A DNA stretch of 64,000 bases from Rhytidiadelphus loreus (lineage: Eukaryota > Streptophyta > Bryopsida > Hypnales > Hylocomiaceae), in assembly GCA_947034895.1 (NCBI GenBank), contig OX344762.1, forward strand, positions 44,620,760 to 44,684,759. The letters run 5' to 3'. This document shows positions 11,354 to 22,739 of the stretch, piece after piece. Both the position numbers and the translations under genes were made by a program. Position 1 is the stretch's first letter. Every line of letters begins with the position of its first letter. Under the pieces are notes generated by a model that had not been told where the DNA came from, did no database searches, and saw nothing but the letters and a program-made list of their open reading frames with translations.

Positions 11354-12180
11354 GGAGGTTTACCTTCAAATTTTCTGTTTATACTGCCGTTTTCCGCTTA
11401 TAATTGAATCAGGAGCGGTTCCGATGCCCTGAACTGAAGAATTTGGACTCGATTCTCGAAACAAGGAACAACATAGAAGCCTTCGATCTATTCCGAAAAC
11501 AGAATTAGGGTTTGGGACGGATGCTTTGTAAAATATGAGTTCCCTGTTTCATTCATATCCTCATCACTCCAGCAAATATTGCAAAATACTCAACAAAACA
11601 AAGGAAATAAAATAAAAAAATTTAATTAAGGTAAAACAGCCTATTGTGGTCAGAATTAGGAGTTTGACCTTACATGGTTGCTGGAATTTTTCAATTTTTT
11701 CTCCACATGTAGATAAGGGTGAGAAAGAGCAAGAGCAATTGAAATTATATTTTTTCAACAAAGTATAAATTCACTAGGATTTTTTGAAGTGTTCTGCCCA
11801 AAAGAGTCAGTAGACTACCCCAAACCAGCGTGCAACGGTACCCACAATGGTCACCTTACTATTCTAAAGCAGTCACAATATTTCCGTGGGGCACACTCAA
11901 ATAGTTGGGTGTTCCTAAGAGTATCCCCACGGAAGACGCAGCAAATACAGCTGGCTGGTGGAATGTTGTAGTGTGGTTTCGAAGCCCTCAACAGACAAGC
12001 TCCTCATGTGCCCTACGGCCAACACACTAAGAGGAGGCTTCAAATGAATTATACAATCCAAAGAAGTTTCCTTGCTTTGAGTTTTAAAAAAATAAAAATT
12101 GTATCTTTGAATTCATTGAAAACAAGTTCACCTTACTTCTAACACACTTCAAAGTTGTTCCTTGAAATTCCAATAGAGAA

Positions 12181-12340
12181 GTGGAGCTCTTTATACACAT
12201 GGGGTGGTAGGAGGTAGAGCATCCCATGTGGGATATGTTAATTTAACTTCACTTTAAGTGGTGAAACTCCTACTAATTATAATTATCTCACATGGATTGT
12301 TCTACCTCCTACCACCGTATGTGTATATACTGAGCTTCTC
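12181..12340. mobile_element. Short foldback MITE with about 53-bp arms
   Basis: The left arm (GAGCTCTTTATACACATGGG, then GGTGGTAGGAGGTAGAGCA) is mirrored by the right arm ending in TCTACCTCCTACCACCGTAT and GTGTATATACTGAGCTTCTC. The whole 160-bp unit would fold into one long hairpin. A degenerate relative of the left half lies at about 55365-55440. Confidence 0.65.
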
Positions 12341-13799
12341 ACGCATCCACTAAATTCAAAACACGTTCATATTTTATTTATCATATAATTTTGGACTCAT
12401 GTAAAAATGCCTATGAGCATTTCATTTATTTTGAAATTATTAATTTCTAAATGTGATTGAATTCTTTTGACTGCTAGTTGGGGGCCGATACCTCAGTAGA
12501 TTTGGCCGTATCTGCCGTGGGGCAGTAAAGTGACCGGGCTCGGTCACTTCACCGGGTTTATGCCACTTACAGTATTGTCGTTGGCATGTTCTAATGTGGT
12601 TATGAAGTATTCCATTAGAGTTGGGTAAGACATTGATTGTGGTGCAAAATCTCATAAACTGAGAATAACCATTATGGGGTCCTTTTGTAGGTGACCGGAA
12701 TAGGAGAAATGACCACAATGGGTTGTTTTACCTTAGCAGTTGCAAATGAAGATGCATCTCTGGAATTTCATAAATTACATATATTTTTATGAAAAATAAT
12801 GATGGAAATTTATGGAAATGTGTTGCCAGAGATTCTCTAATTTCAAGTGGATGAAATGGTCACCATTTTTTCTGGCAAATCTGATACAATAGCAAATTTC
12901 TAAATTTCTAAATATTAATCTGTAATTTTATAAAATAATTCAACAAAATTGAAGTCTTAGATTTGGGTTCATTTTGATCATTTTGATCATTTCTGGATTT
13001 TTATGTCTTTGATGTTTTTGATATATAAAATTGATATATAAATATGTAGAATTTTTATGGTAACCCATAAACGACGCCAAGGCTGTTTTTTGGTTGATGA
13101 ATGACAAAGAATCTCTCCATGTAGGATAGAAATGCAACTATTTATCCTCCAAAATTTGTGTGGAAAGGGAAGATCATCTTTAGTAGTTTGTCTTCTAATG
13201 AGTACTTTTTCAATTTTTTAAGCCAACAATTCACACAGTGACAAAATAGATGATTTCCATGGTGACCGGCCTAGCGTTCAAGGGTTAATGAGATGTAATC
13301 TTTACCATCAAATTTTTATATTTTACCTAACTATCAAATACACTCATTTATCCTACTAGTGCACGCGTGACACTAATTTACCAAGATCACACTATTTGTA
13401 AAATAATTAAATTAGGGTAAGATGAAATATTATTATATTGTATTAATTTCTAAAAAATAATATATATTTATATATTTTTGAAATATATATTCATATATGT
13501 GTGCGTATCTTATTGTAGTTGACACTAACTTTATAACTTGACTATAGTAATAGGGCAAATTTTTCATTTGAGCGAGAATTGGATATAAATTTTTAAGTAA
13601 TCTAAAATTAGAACTCAATGCCTTTGCCTAATTCCATTATGCTTTCACTCTAGGGAGAAATTACATTCTAGAAGTAGCCATTGTCAAATTGAAAACAAGC
13701 AAAGAGTTAAGTTTAATGTTAAAAAGAATCTTTCAAAAGTTAACTAAAATTTTGCCACCCACACTTTTCACAAGTCCCTTGTGGAAAGTCTTGTTAGCC

Positions 13800-14045
13800 A
13801 ACAATTTTGATTCCCTTTGTGTAAGTATTGCGTACTTCCATGTATTTTAGATTGTAAACCTTAGTTATTCAAGGTAATATTTCATTCAAATTATTTTTCA
13901 TTTATCCAAAGTCACAATTGAATTTTCAAAAAGCATCGTTCCTTTGTCACGTATTTGGTGACATTAACGCAATTGATAATTTGTTCAAAGATATAAGCAA
14001 ACACATACAAAATTTCAAAAAAGACTTGAACATTAATGGTTAATT
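13800..14045. mobile_element. Older copy of the TTAACC..TTAA MITE family
   Basis: Runs parallel to the element at 23356-23586: both contain CATTCATCCA or CATTTATCCA followed by an A-rich segment, then AAAGATATAAGCAAA, then a terminal block ending GTTAAG.AGTTAA or ATTAATGGTTAATT. The right boundary near 14045 is clear, the left only approximate. Confidence 0.45.
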
Positions 14046-14426
14046 GAGTATTTAGGTGAGCTTTGATTTTTGGACTCTTAATTCAATAGAAAACCTACCT
14101 TTGACATGAGGGCCCTATTTATGAACTTTACAAATAAATAAATAATTAAATAAGTTGAAATAGTCTTCAAAAGGCAAGCCCATATTCCAATGTGAGGCAA
14201 AGATTAGAGTCTTTCCTAGTGTGGCTACACATTGACCCCTCCTTTGATTTGAATACCGTATATACATTCATTTGGATTCGTTATGAACTTTGCTATGTTG
14301 AAATCCTTTAAAGTTCATGTGACCAAATTTAACACAATTATCTTGTGTGAACTTGATATTAATTGATTAAACTTCAAGAGTTGTGGATTGAGGTCTTTGA
14401 CTAACTTCTTCACTCAAAAGCCTATA

Positions 14427-15003
14427 CAATTGGGTCCAATAATTATACAAATTGTCTCTTGTGTCATTCAAAGAATTTTGCATAATATAGAATACAATTA
14501 GCATTTTTTGTCTTGCATAATTAACATTCAATTCTTACGCAATTCCAATCAAGCATACCAAATTTTAATTTCAAAATACCCAAATTCCAATTTGGGTGAA
14601 TTGTTTCATTTAATATTCATGTTTTTTACATAATAATTGATTGAAAAGCATTGGTGATGAATTTTTCTAATTCAATTGATGGATATTTAGGAAAAATCCA
14701 TACACATTTTTCCTTCAACAAGTATCCTCAAAGAAGTTTCAAAATTCCCTCTCTATCTAGAGATTTCAATGTTAGGGTGAAAAAACCCAAACTTTGTAAA
14801 ATCATATGAATATTAAATGAAACAATTCACTAGAAATGGAATTTTGGCATTTTGAAATGATTCAAATTTGGTATGCTTGATTGGAATTGCATAAGAACTG
14901 AATGTTAATTACTCAAGACAAAAAGTGCCAATTGTATTCTATATTATGTAAAACTCTTTGAATGGCAAAAGAGATAGTTTATAAGATTATTGAACCCAAG
15001 TGT
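14427..15003. repeat. Large inverted repeat, about 205-bp arms around a 164-bp spacer
   Basis: The left arm 14427-14630 matches the reverse complement of 14795-15003 over nearly its whole length, for example TATGCTTGATTGGAATTGC in both and ATATTAAATGAAACAATTCA in both. It is either a foldback transposon or two MITE copies in inverted orientation. A transcript would form long double-stranded RNA. Confidence 0.75.
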
Positions 15004-15479
15004 ACATTGATTTGTCCTATTAGTACACATAACACAAATTCGATCAAAACCATTGACCAATTGGTTTCATTAATTATTGTTCCAATTGCTTTTGTTAATG
15101 TTAGAGCGTCATCTCTTATAATAATTGCAAATTCACTCCATTGAATATTACATGAATAAGAGATTTACATTGTATGAGTAAAGTGTGTTGCATTCATGCC
15201 ACATTCATAATTGTTGTTCTATTCTTTTGACACAAAAAGTTTGGAAAAGCCAAAATAAATTGTTGGTTTGTAGATGCCAGTGGTTCTTATAAGTATTCAT
15301 ATTCTTGAAGAATTGTCATACCTAATTGAAAAATTAGATTTTTCAGCAAATTTTGGATATGTTGAAGTACAAGTAAAGCCAACTTGTACTAAATTTTTTT
15401 TTCAAAATTCCTAAAACTAATTATGAATTTCATATATTTAATCAAATTTTATTTGAAAAAAAAACTTTCAGCATAAGTA

Positions 15480-16440
15480 AATTTTTTTCAAGATTTTTCT
15501 TTAGAAAGTGGAATGAGAATCCTTTCAGGAATTTTTTGGTAACAATTTCATAAATTGAGTGAAAAATATGCCTAAATAAAATATGCCTCCAAATACCTAT
15601 GTTACTTATAATTTACTCCAAAAATCCCCCGAAATCATGAAAAATAACATATATACTCCCTCCTTCCCACAATAAATTCAGGGGTTCTAAATGTACATGT
15701 CCCAAATTAAATTCAACATTGGCTCTCCACAACTTGATGGACAAAGATTGAAACTAGTCCAAACACCCCAAAGCAAAAGAATTAGGAGATGTCATGTTCC
15801 AAAGATTACATAGCACTGAATTCAACCCCTACAAAAGTAAACAAAATACAACTTCTAACCAATCAATGGTGAAGAATTCATCTCAAAACTATACAAAATC
15901 TACTACTTACAAATATTTTATAGAGCATATCTTTGAATTGAATCACAAGACATTGTTGAAATTGAATATAAAGAGCATCAACGAACTTCATTGCATCGAT
16001 GATGCTCAAAGAATGATCAAAATTAATATCACTGGAACAGTTTCAAAAAAGGCAAAAGAAATCCACTTTTATCACCTAATATTAGTATGTGCCAATTCAC
16101 TATTCACTTCCATTTTTTCACACCTAGTAGAGTTTAGTAGTACCTATGCAATTCCTTGAAAATAAGAGCAACTCACACATTATTCTAGCCATTTCTAAAA
16201 AACTCTTGATTTATTACAGGACAAAGGTAGTATGATATTTTATACAGTTTTTTAATTTTCCTCATTTTTTTTTGAGATTTTGGAAGTAAATTGTAAGAAC
16301 CTTAAATATTTGGAGGCATATTTTAGTTAGTAATGTTTCACTCAATAAAATTTATCAATTCATAAACTTTTAACTAAAAAATTTCCAAAAGAATTCTCAT
16401 CCTACTTACTAAGGAATCTTTTTTTAAAATTATATCTATT
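15480..16440. mobile_element. Nested foldback with inner mariner-type MITE (15654-16232)
   Basis: Outer arms of roughly 170-200 bp (for example AAATATGCCTCCAAATA, found at about 15580 and inverted at about 16310) enclose a 579-bp inner unit. The inner unit starts TACTCCCTCCTTCCCACAAT and ends with the inverse of TACTACCTTTGTCCTGTAAT, which resembles Stowaway/mariner MITE termini. The 121-codon open frame inside (15794-16159) has no recognisable transposase motif. Confidence 0.5.
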
Positions 16441-17599
16441 GAAAGTTATTTTTTACTAATAAATTTTTCAAATTCAGATCAAATACTTCAAAATTAAAAT
16501 ATTATTTTGAAATTTTTTAAAAATCACTTTGAGTTGGATAAGAATTACATCAATTGGTTGACTTTTTAGTGCACGCCCGAAGGAATTGGCTAGTTGATTT
16601 TTCTTCCATATTGTGGCATTATTTCTCCCCAATTGCCCAGTACTTAACACAGTGGGAGTCCTCCTCCCTCATGCCATCCACTATACTTTAGTAATTGATT
16701 GGATGTGCTATTAAACCAAGTTTTTACTTTTGATCATGAATTTTTACAAAGAGCACCAATATCTATAGTTACTATCCAAAGAGGGGAATCATTGTAAACA
16801 TAGTTGGTAAAAAACATTCATTGAGAGTAGAAACTTATAGCATTTATAAATCAATTAGTGTGGTATTGCAATCAAAGACCCCTCTCAAGAGCTGATTGCA
16901 TTTTGGGGTAATTAAGCTAAGCTCCTTGAAACAATTTTCACAAAATTTTGGTAGGAAGTAAAATGGAATTGGCATCTATCCCAAGTTGTTTCATATTTTC
17001 TGGATCTAAGGTGGGAGGCTCGAATTCCGTTCGGGCATTTAGAACCGCCCCTATAAATGGTATTGGAATGGGCCGGAGGTGGTTCTTGAATTGACCTTCA
17101 TTGTCATTAAATGAATCAAGAAAAATACTATTTATTATTGCAAGAGCCAATCAGTTTCCTTTCTTTTCCCATTTCTATTTAGAAGTTGCAGTGAACACTT
17201 TATGAAAGACCTAGGATCACAAATAGGGACCTATGACACATCTCGTTTGAAAATTCATAACTAATTCAAAAACGATTCAAAAAATATGAAACAAATTGGT
17301 TTAGATGCCAATTCTTCTTCTCTTTTCAGGAAAATTTATTCAAAAATATTTTGAGCAGTTTCACTTGCCCAAAATTCAGTTCCAGTGCTTAGATGGTTGG
17401 TTTATGAACCGACTACCTTACATGAAATCAACTACGAATTTCTGAAGTTGAAACACATTGGTCGCTAAAAGTGACTGCCTCTTGAAATGTACACTGTTGG
17501 TACAATGAAGAAAGCAAAATGTCCTCTGTGTTAGTGGTCACTTTTAGAGCATGGTCGCTTTTTAGAGGGACACGGCAAGTGTTCAGGAAATTTCAGGAT

Positions 17600-17975
17600 G
17601 TCTGTCAGTTAGCATGAAAGCTGCTGCGAGTATCATGCATTCAATGGCGAAGGAAGTTCGACAGGAAAGTCCTGCATATTGGAGTCGTCAAAATTACAGA
17701 TTGGACTCCAAGCAACTCTCACTTCTAAATACTGTATGAGTCGATCGACAGTCGAGTAGAACATGTCGATTGTGGAATCCCAAGACGAGGAGACTCGGAG
17801 CAACTGTGGAAGGATTTAAAAAAAAATTTGAAGCATTCTAACACCACCCAGCTTTGCAGGAAAAGTAGAGAATTGCACCTACACACGCTGTGATCTCTTG
17901 AAATCGTGCGAATTTGCATCGATCTTCTACACTTAGAGTGCAATTGTCCATGCCATAGCTGCAAACAGGAGCGCC
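17600..17975 (+). promoter_or_regulatory. SDR3 promoter and leader
   Basis: Same landmarks as for SDR2: GGAAGTTCGACAGGAAAG, CAAGCAACTCTCACTT and a TATA-like CTAAATAC at 17725-17732, 244 bp before the start codon. The leader has the shared AGGAAAAGTAGAGAATTGCA block. Inferred from conservation between copies, not from transcript data. Confidence 0.6.
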
Positions 17976-18935
17976 ATGGCTTCCCCTACCACTCGCATTA
18001 TGACGCCCTTCAACGCGACCTCCACTACTGACGATGTGCTTGCAGGTGTCGACCTCACAGGAAAACGCGCCGTCGTCACGGGAGCCTCCTCGGGACTCGG
18101 CGTCGAGACTGCACGCGCGCTTGCTTCTGCAGGAGCCGAGGTGACGCTCGCAGTCCGCGACACTGAAGCTGGCAAGCGAATCGCCACAGACATCACCACC
18201 AAGACGAGCAACACGAAAGTGTACGTCGCGCCGCTCGACCTCAGCAGCCACGCATCCATCACGGCGTTCACGAAAGCATGGAAAGGCCCGTTACACATCC
18301 TGGTGAACAACGCCGGCATCATGGCACTCCCCGAGCTCACGCACACCCCCGAGGGATGGGAGCAGCAATTCGCCACCAACCACCTGGGCCACTTCGAGCT
18401 CGCCCTCGGCCTCCATGATGCCCTTGCCGCAGCGGGGAACGCGCGTATCGTCGCCGTGAGCTCCCGCAGTCACCACATGTCCCCAGTTGTGTTCGATGAT
18501 ATCCACTTCGAGAATCGTAGCTACAACGACCTCGCGGCTTACGCGCAGTCGAAGACGGCGAATGTGCTGTTCGCCGTGGAAGCGAGCAAACGGTGGGCGA
18601 AGGACGGCATTGCCGTGAACGCCTGCCACCCGGGTATTATTCGCACCAACTTGATGCGGTACATGAAACCCACCCTGGAGATGCAGAAACACTTGGACGC
18701 CGTGGATTGGGGAACCGTGGACTGCGGCGCGTCCACACAAGTGTTGTTGGCTGCGTCCCCCCTGGTGGAAGGCATCCGCGGGCGTTACTTCGAAGACAAC
18801 AACGAAGCGGAAGTTGTTCCCGGCGTGGGAATGCAGTCTCCTAACGGGGTCAGGCCCTACGCGATCGACGCCGACAAAGCCGCTCGTCTCTGGGATGTTT
18901 CTGTGGAGATGCTGAAGCAACGAACCGCAATCTGA
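17976..18935 (+). CDS. SDR3: short-chain dehydrogenase/reductase, bacterial-type, intronless
   Basis: 319 residues from the ATG at 17976 (MASPTTRIM). It has the TGASSGLG cofactor loop, NNAG, VAVSSRSH with the catalytic Ser, YAQSK with the catalytic Tyr-Lys, and the HPG loop. It differs from SDR2 at SNTKVYVAPLDL, where SDR2 has GNKNVFVAPLDL, and is closest to SDR4, which shares that segment. All key residues are intact. A VSVSS to VAVSS change lies just before the catalytic serine and should be neutral. The gene sits in cassette copy B and should share regulation with SDR2 and SDR4. Confidence 0.94.
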   Translation: MASPTTRIMTPFNATSTTDDVLAGVDLTGKRAVVTGASSGLGVETARALASAGAEVTLAVRDTEAGKRIATDITTKTSNTKVYVAPLDLSSHASITAFTKAWKGPLHILVNNAGIMALPELTHTPEGWEQQFATNHLGHFELALGLHDALAAAGNARIVAVSSRSHHMSPVVFDDIHFENRSYNDLAAYAQSKTANVLFAVEASKRWAKDGIAVNACHPGIIRTNLMRYMKPTLEMQKHLDAVDWGTVDCGASTQVLLAASPLVEGIRGRYFEDNNEAEVVPGVGMQSPNGVRPYAIDADKAARLWDVSVEMLKQRTAI

Positions 18936-19983
18936 TTCTACTCACGAAATACCCAATTTTTGATCTAACTAGCTTACTGTGACAATGTACCAGATGCTTA
19001 CATTACAGGGGTGCTACGCTCTAGCATTCGTCTCAGAGAGAATTGTCAACCCCGACCTTTGGTCTCGGCGTGTGAAGAGTCTGCTGGGATGGTTTCATGA
19101 ACTTGGTCTTGTGGGCCTAGATTGTGAATGCCACGAATTCCCTCTGAATAAGGATCTGTTATTCTACTCGAATTTAATGCAACTTGGGTGCATCCATTGG
19201 TGCTCAGGTAGCTTTTCGTCACTGCGATTAGTATGTCAGTGGACTTTGATGTGAGATTTGGAACTGGGTGCAGGCATGCAGTCGTATGGAGATAGCTTAG
19301 TAGTTTGGAGCTGTCCCTGCGATTAAGGATTACTTTCTATTCGTACTTTTGGGATGCAGACAGCTTATTTTCCCTGCTATTAGTATGTGGATGGATTTTC
19401 AAGGCAAGAACGGTGGGTGTTGTGGTTGGCACAGAATGCAATCGAATTAACGGTAACCTCTGTTTTTAACAATTACATTCTCATTCCATTCGCAAAACCC
19501 AATTCCAAACCATTTGTGAAAGAGATTTGTGACAGAGACGATATGAGCCGCCCCAATGATTCATGATTCAAGGCAGCTAGATCATTCTATATTCCAAGCT
19601 GTGGAGCAAATGAATCATTCCAAATTCATGTACTATGAATTATTGGAGAAACAATACCCTACTCAATCGATTTTATCTCCCCACAAATTCTGTACTATAC
19701 ATCGCCACTGCGGTTCTCGCTGAACATTGTCGAGATAAGGGTTACAGGGAGTCTATCCGACCTGTGCCAAGGGAAGGACAATACCCAAGAGCGCGAGAGG
19801 AAAGCGAAGAAACGGGTTTTTCACCATCTTCTCTGCAAAGACCTCCCTTCGATGAATGTGTCACCACACGCGCAGGTGTACATACGTTGGATGCCGCAAT
19901 AGCTTTCACATGCATCACATAGAAATTGGTGGTAGTGTATGAGCTCAATCCTGAATTTGAACGTGATTCTAGAGAAATTGTCG

Positions 19984-20415
19984 TTATCCTCGGGCGCCAT
20001 CGCTGCCCTTGCTGCCTGGTCCTGGTACAAATTGAGGAAGCAAATGAAAGGTCGCATCAACACTTCCCGCTTGAAATTTGTATCCGAATGTGGTCGGGTT
20101 CGCTTCAAAAGTCGTCGCGTTGGATGCCCGGTATGGAGGCCGGTTGACGGGCCCTATTCTTGAACTTATCTCCAAACTGTGCCGGGGATGAGAATAAATT
20201 CTCCAGGACGCATAGAGCAACAGGATAGGGTTGTCAGGAATCAGCTCCTTTCCCATGATGGCTCGATGGACAGCGTCCCAATAGACTTTCGGATGTGCGT
20301 AATTGGGATTCTGCAGCAGCTGTGACATTCGACTCCGAAATTCACTAGAGCATATAAGGTGAACGCCGAAATTACTCGTAATCTGGTTGTACTTATCGAA
20401 ATCCGCGGGTCGCAT
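19984..20415 (-). CDS. Hypothetical protein, 143 residues, uncharacterised
   Basis: An open frame from the ATG at 20415 (MRPADFDKYNQ); it stays open a few codons further upstream only through GTG. The composition looks protein-like (NFGVHLICSSEF, HPKVYWDAVHRAIMGKELIPD, ILLLYASWRIYSHPRH) and the local GC is higher than in the spacer. I recognise no family, no signal peptide and no membrane segment. The first half looks more like a folded domain than the last 50 residues, so it may be an exon of a longer gene or a remnant. It follows the SDR3 cassette directly. Confidence 0.3.
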   Translation of the reverse strand: MRPADFDKYNQITSNFGVHLICSSEFRSRMSQLLQNPNYAHPKVYWDAVHRAIMGKELIPDNPILLLYASWRIYSHPRHSLEISSRIGPVNRPPYRASNATTFEANPTTFGYKFQAGSVDATFHLLPQFVPGPGSKGSDGARG

Positions 20416-21299
20416 CGTGAACCTCGGCACCTGCCTTTGGCACCAGTTGAGGTAGCATGAGTTTCAGGTCTCGTTTAAGTTTCCGGGCAGCAGTGAAAGT
20501 ACTGGCGTGTCAATCGAATTGACTTGTGAATCTGGCAGTTCCCAGCTGTCGCTTGCGTAGTCACTTGACGGGATGCGAGTCCAAAGTTTATCACGCTCCT
20601 TGCGAATCTCTATCGCTCTCTCTCCTCGATTGAATTATCTTCAAAAGCTATCAAAATCGTACTCAATTCCCCGAGAAATTGATGGAAACTGATGGACACG
20701 ACAAGGTGGACATAAATCGAGCTATTAACCTGCAAGTTCACAAGCACACCCAACCTGCTGAGTTACGGTCTTACAAGATAAATTGATATATCTCACGGGT
20801 AAATGATGTGCATACTGTCTAATTTCCAATGCAATATCGCCGAAAACAGTACCAATTCTCCATCTGAAAATTGAAGAAAACTCTCCGGCAACTTCCTGTC
20901 TGTGTTCAGTACAACAAAACAAAATATTCCACATGCAATCTAGGAGGGGTAATCAGATAACAAGATTATATATGAGCTCGTTAGTGTTGATACTACAGTG
21001 CTGCTGCAATTCAATCTGGGGCCATGAATTGAGTTATTGCATCTCAATTACCGTACTAACAATCTTTGCGAACAAGTGGCCGGCGTGTCGACTGCTTGCA
21101 ATTCGAATGGCGCCGGAAATGGTGTCACTTTCCATGAATCAAGGCTCCTGTCGCTGTAAAACATCTTGAATGCAAGCTTGTCCGAGTAGTTACAGCGCCA
21201 CTGTAGAAGGACCCCCTCCCTTCCCATTCATGTCCACAAGGACATAGTTTGGATATTTGTATCATAAGTGTGCAATAGTCAATGATAATGAGAAATAGA

Positions 21300-21776
21300 T
21301 TCTCTGAATCTTTGACACTTGTGCAGGATATTTGTCAATGGAGCCTGAGTCAAGGATAGAGGGACAACTAAGTGCTTACGAAATTCCAGGATGTCTGTTT
21401 AGGGCCACATGAAAGCAGCTGCGAGTATCAAGCATTCAAACGGGAAAGGAAGTTCGACAGGAAGGTCCCTATAAACGGAACCGTCAGAATTATAGATTGG
21501 CCTTCAAGCAACTCTCACTTATAAATACTGTATGAGTCAATCGTGTAGTACACGTCGACTGTGGAAGTATCTCCAGTTGGAATCCCAAGACGAGGAGACT
21601 CGGAGCAACTGTGGAAGGATTTAAGAAAAAGATTTGAAGCATTCTCACACTACCCAGCTTTGCAGGCAAAGTAGAGAATTGCACCTACACACGCTGTGAT
21701 CTCTTGAATTCGTACGAGTTTGCATCGATCTTCTTATAGTCCAATTGTCCACGCCATAGCTGCAAACAGGAGCGCC
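21300..21776 (+). promoter_or_regulatory. SDR4 promoter and leader with clear TATA box
   Basis: The conserved cassette 5' block begins at about 21300 (TCTTTGACACTTGTGCAGGA). It contains TATAAATA at 21520-21527, 250 bp before the ATG, in the same place where SDR2 and SDR3 have CTAAATA. Downstream lie the shared TTTGCAGGCAAAGTAGAGAA and CTGTGATCTCTTGAATTCGT blocks. Confidence 0.65.
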
Positions 21777-22739
21777 ATGGCTTCCCCTACCACTCGCATT
21801 ACGACGCCCTTCAACGCGACCTCCACTACTGACGATGTGCTTTCAGGGGTCGACCTCACAGGAAAACGCGCCGTCGTCACGGGAGCCTCCTCGGGACTCG
21901 GCATCGAGACTGCCCGGGCGCTCGCTTCCGCAGGAGCCGAGGTCACGCTCGCAGTCCGCGACACTGAAGCTGGCAAGCGAATCGCCACAGACATCACCAC
22001 CAAGACGAGCAACACGAAAGTGTACGTCGCGCCGCTCGACCTCAACAGCCACGCATCCATCACGACGTTCACGAAGGCATGGAAAGGCCCGTTGCACATA
22101 CTGGTGAACAACGCCGGGATCGCGGCGCTCCCGAAGCTCACAATCACCCCCGAGGGTTGGGAGCAGCAATTCGCCACCAACCACCTGGGCCACTTCGAGC
22201 TCGCCCTCGGCCTCCACGACGCCCTCGCCGCAGCGGGAAACGCGCGCATCGTCTCCGTGAGCTCCCGCGGCCACCGCCTGTCCCCAATTGTGTTCGACGA
22301 CATCCACTTCCAGAACCGGAGCTACAACGACTTCGCGGCTTACGGGCAGTCGAAGACGGCGAATGTGCTGTTCGCCGTGGAAGCGAGCAAGCGGTGGGCG
22401 AAGGACGGCATCGCCGTGAACGCCTGCCACCCGGGCAACATTCGCACCAACTTGGTGCGGTACATGAAACCCACCCTGGAGATGCAGAACCACTTGGACG
22501 CCATGGATTGGGGAACTGTGGACCGCGGTGCGTCCACACAAGTGTTGTTGGCTGCGTCCCCCCTGGTGGAAGGCGTCCGCGGGCGCTACTTCGAGGACAA
22601 CAACGAAGCGGAAATTGTTCCCGGCATTGGAATGCAGTCTCCGGATTACGGCGTCAGGCCCTACGCAATCGACGCCGACGAAGCCGCTCGTCTCTGGGAT
22701 GTTTCTGTGGAGATGCTCAAGCAACGAACGGCAACCTGA
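21777..22739 (+). CDS. SDR4: short-chain dehydrogenase/reductase, bacterial-type, intronless
   Basis: 320 residues from the ATG at 21777 (MASPTTRIT). The one-residue length difference from SDR2 and SDR3 is in SPDYGVRPY, where the others have SADGVRPY or SPNGVRPY; SDR5 has the longer form (SPSYGVRPH). TGASSGLG, NNAG, VSVSSRGH, YGQSK and HPG are all present. YGQSK (Gly after the catalytic Tyr) is shared with SDR5, while SDR1-3 have YAQSK, so SDR4 mixes traits of both groups. It has the best-preserved promoter of the cassette copies and is likely expressed. Confidence 0.94.
   Translation: MASPTTRITTPFNATSTTDDVLSGVDLTGKRAVVTGASSGLGIETARALASAGAEVTLAVRDTEAGKRIATDITTKTSNTKVYVAPLDLNSHASITTFTKAWKGPLHILVNNAGIAALPKLTITPEGWEQQFATNHLGHFELALGLHDALAAAGNARIVSVSSRGHRLSPIVFDDIHFQNRSYNDFAAYGQSKTANVLFAVEASKRWAKDGIAVNACHPGNIRTNLVRYMKPTLEMQNHLDAMDWGTVDRGASTQVLLAASPLVEGVRGRYFEDNNEAEIVPGIGMQSPDYGVRPYAIDADEAARLWDVSVEMLKQRTAT

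Larger units (their letters stand above)
11354..17600. other. Long gene-free TE-rich spacer
   Basis: Apart from the inverted-repeat and MITE-like elements listed separately (12181, 13800, 14427, 15480-16440) I find no supported gene. Open frames at 15794-16159 and 16938-17150 lie within or beside repeats and have strongly AT-driven composition. A strong short hairpin at about 11890-11942 (arms TTCCGTGGGG and CCCCACGGAA) and an AAGTGACCG/CGGTCACTT hairpin near 12529-12550 are the only other structures noted. Confidence 0.55.
17556..19785 (+). repeat. Duplicated SDR cassette, copy B (promoter, SDR3, 3' flank)
   Basis: Counterpart of 2578-5157. Homology covers the 5' block from TTTTTAGAGGGACA, the gene, and about 850 bp of 3' flank through CGAGATAAGG at 19731. 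Copy B lacks the MITE found in copy A. SDR4 shares the 5' part and only the first 60-80 bp of the 3' flank (up to AATGTACCAGATGCTT). Confidence 0.85.

Noticed and set aside
15794..16159. 121-residue ORF in the nested inverted repeats as a real gene
   Set aside because: AT-driven composition (Asn, Lys, Ile, Ser), no known motif, and located inside a repeat element.
21843..22724. 293-residue antisense ORF over SDR4 (similar ones over SDR2, SDR3 and SDR5)
   Set aside because: They occur in the same antisense frame in every SDR copy, which follows from shared codon usage, not from a conserved second gene.
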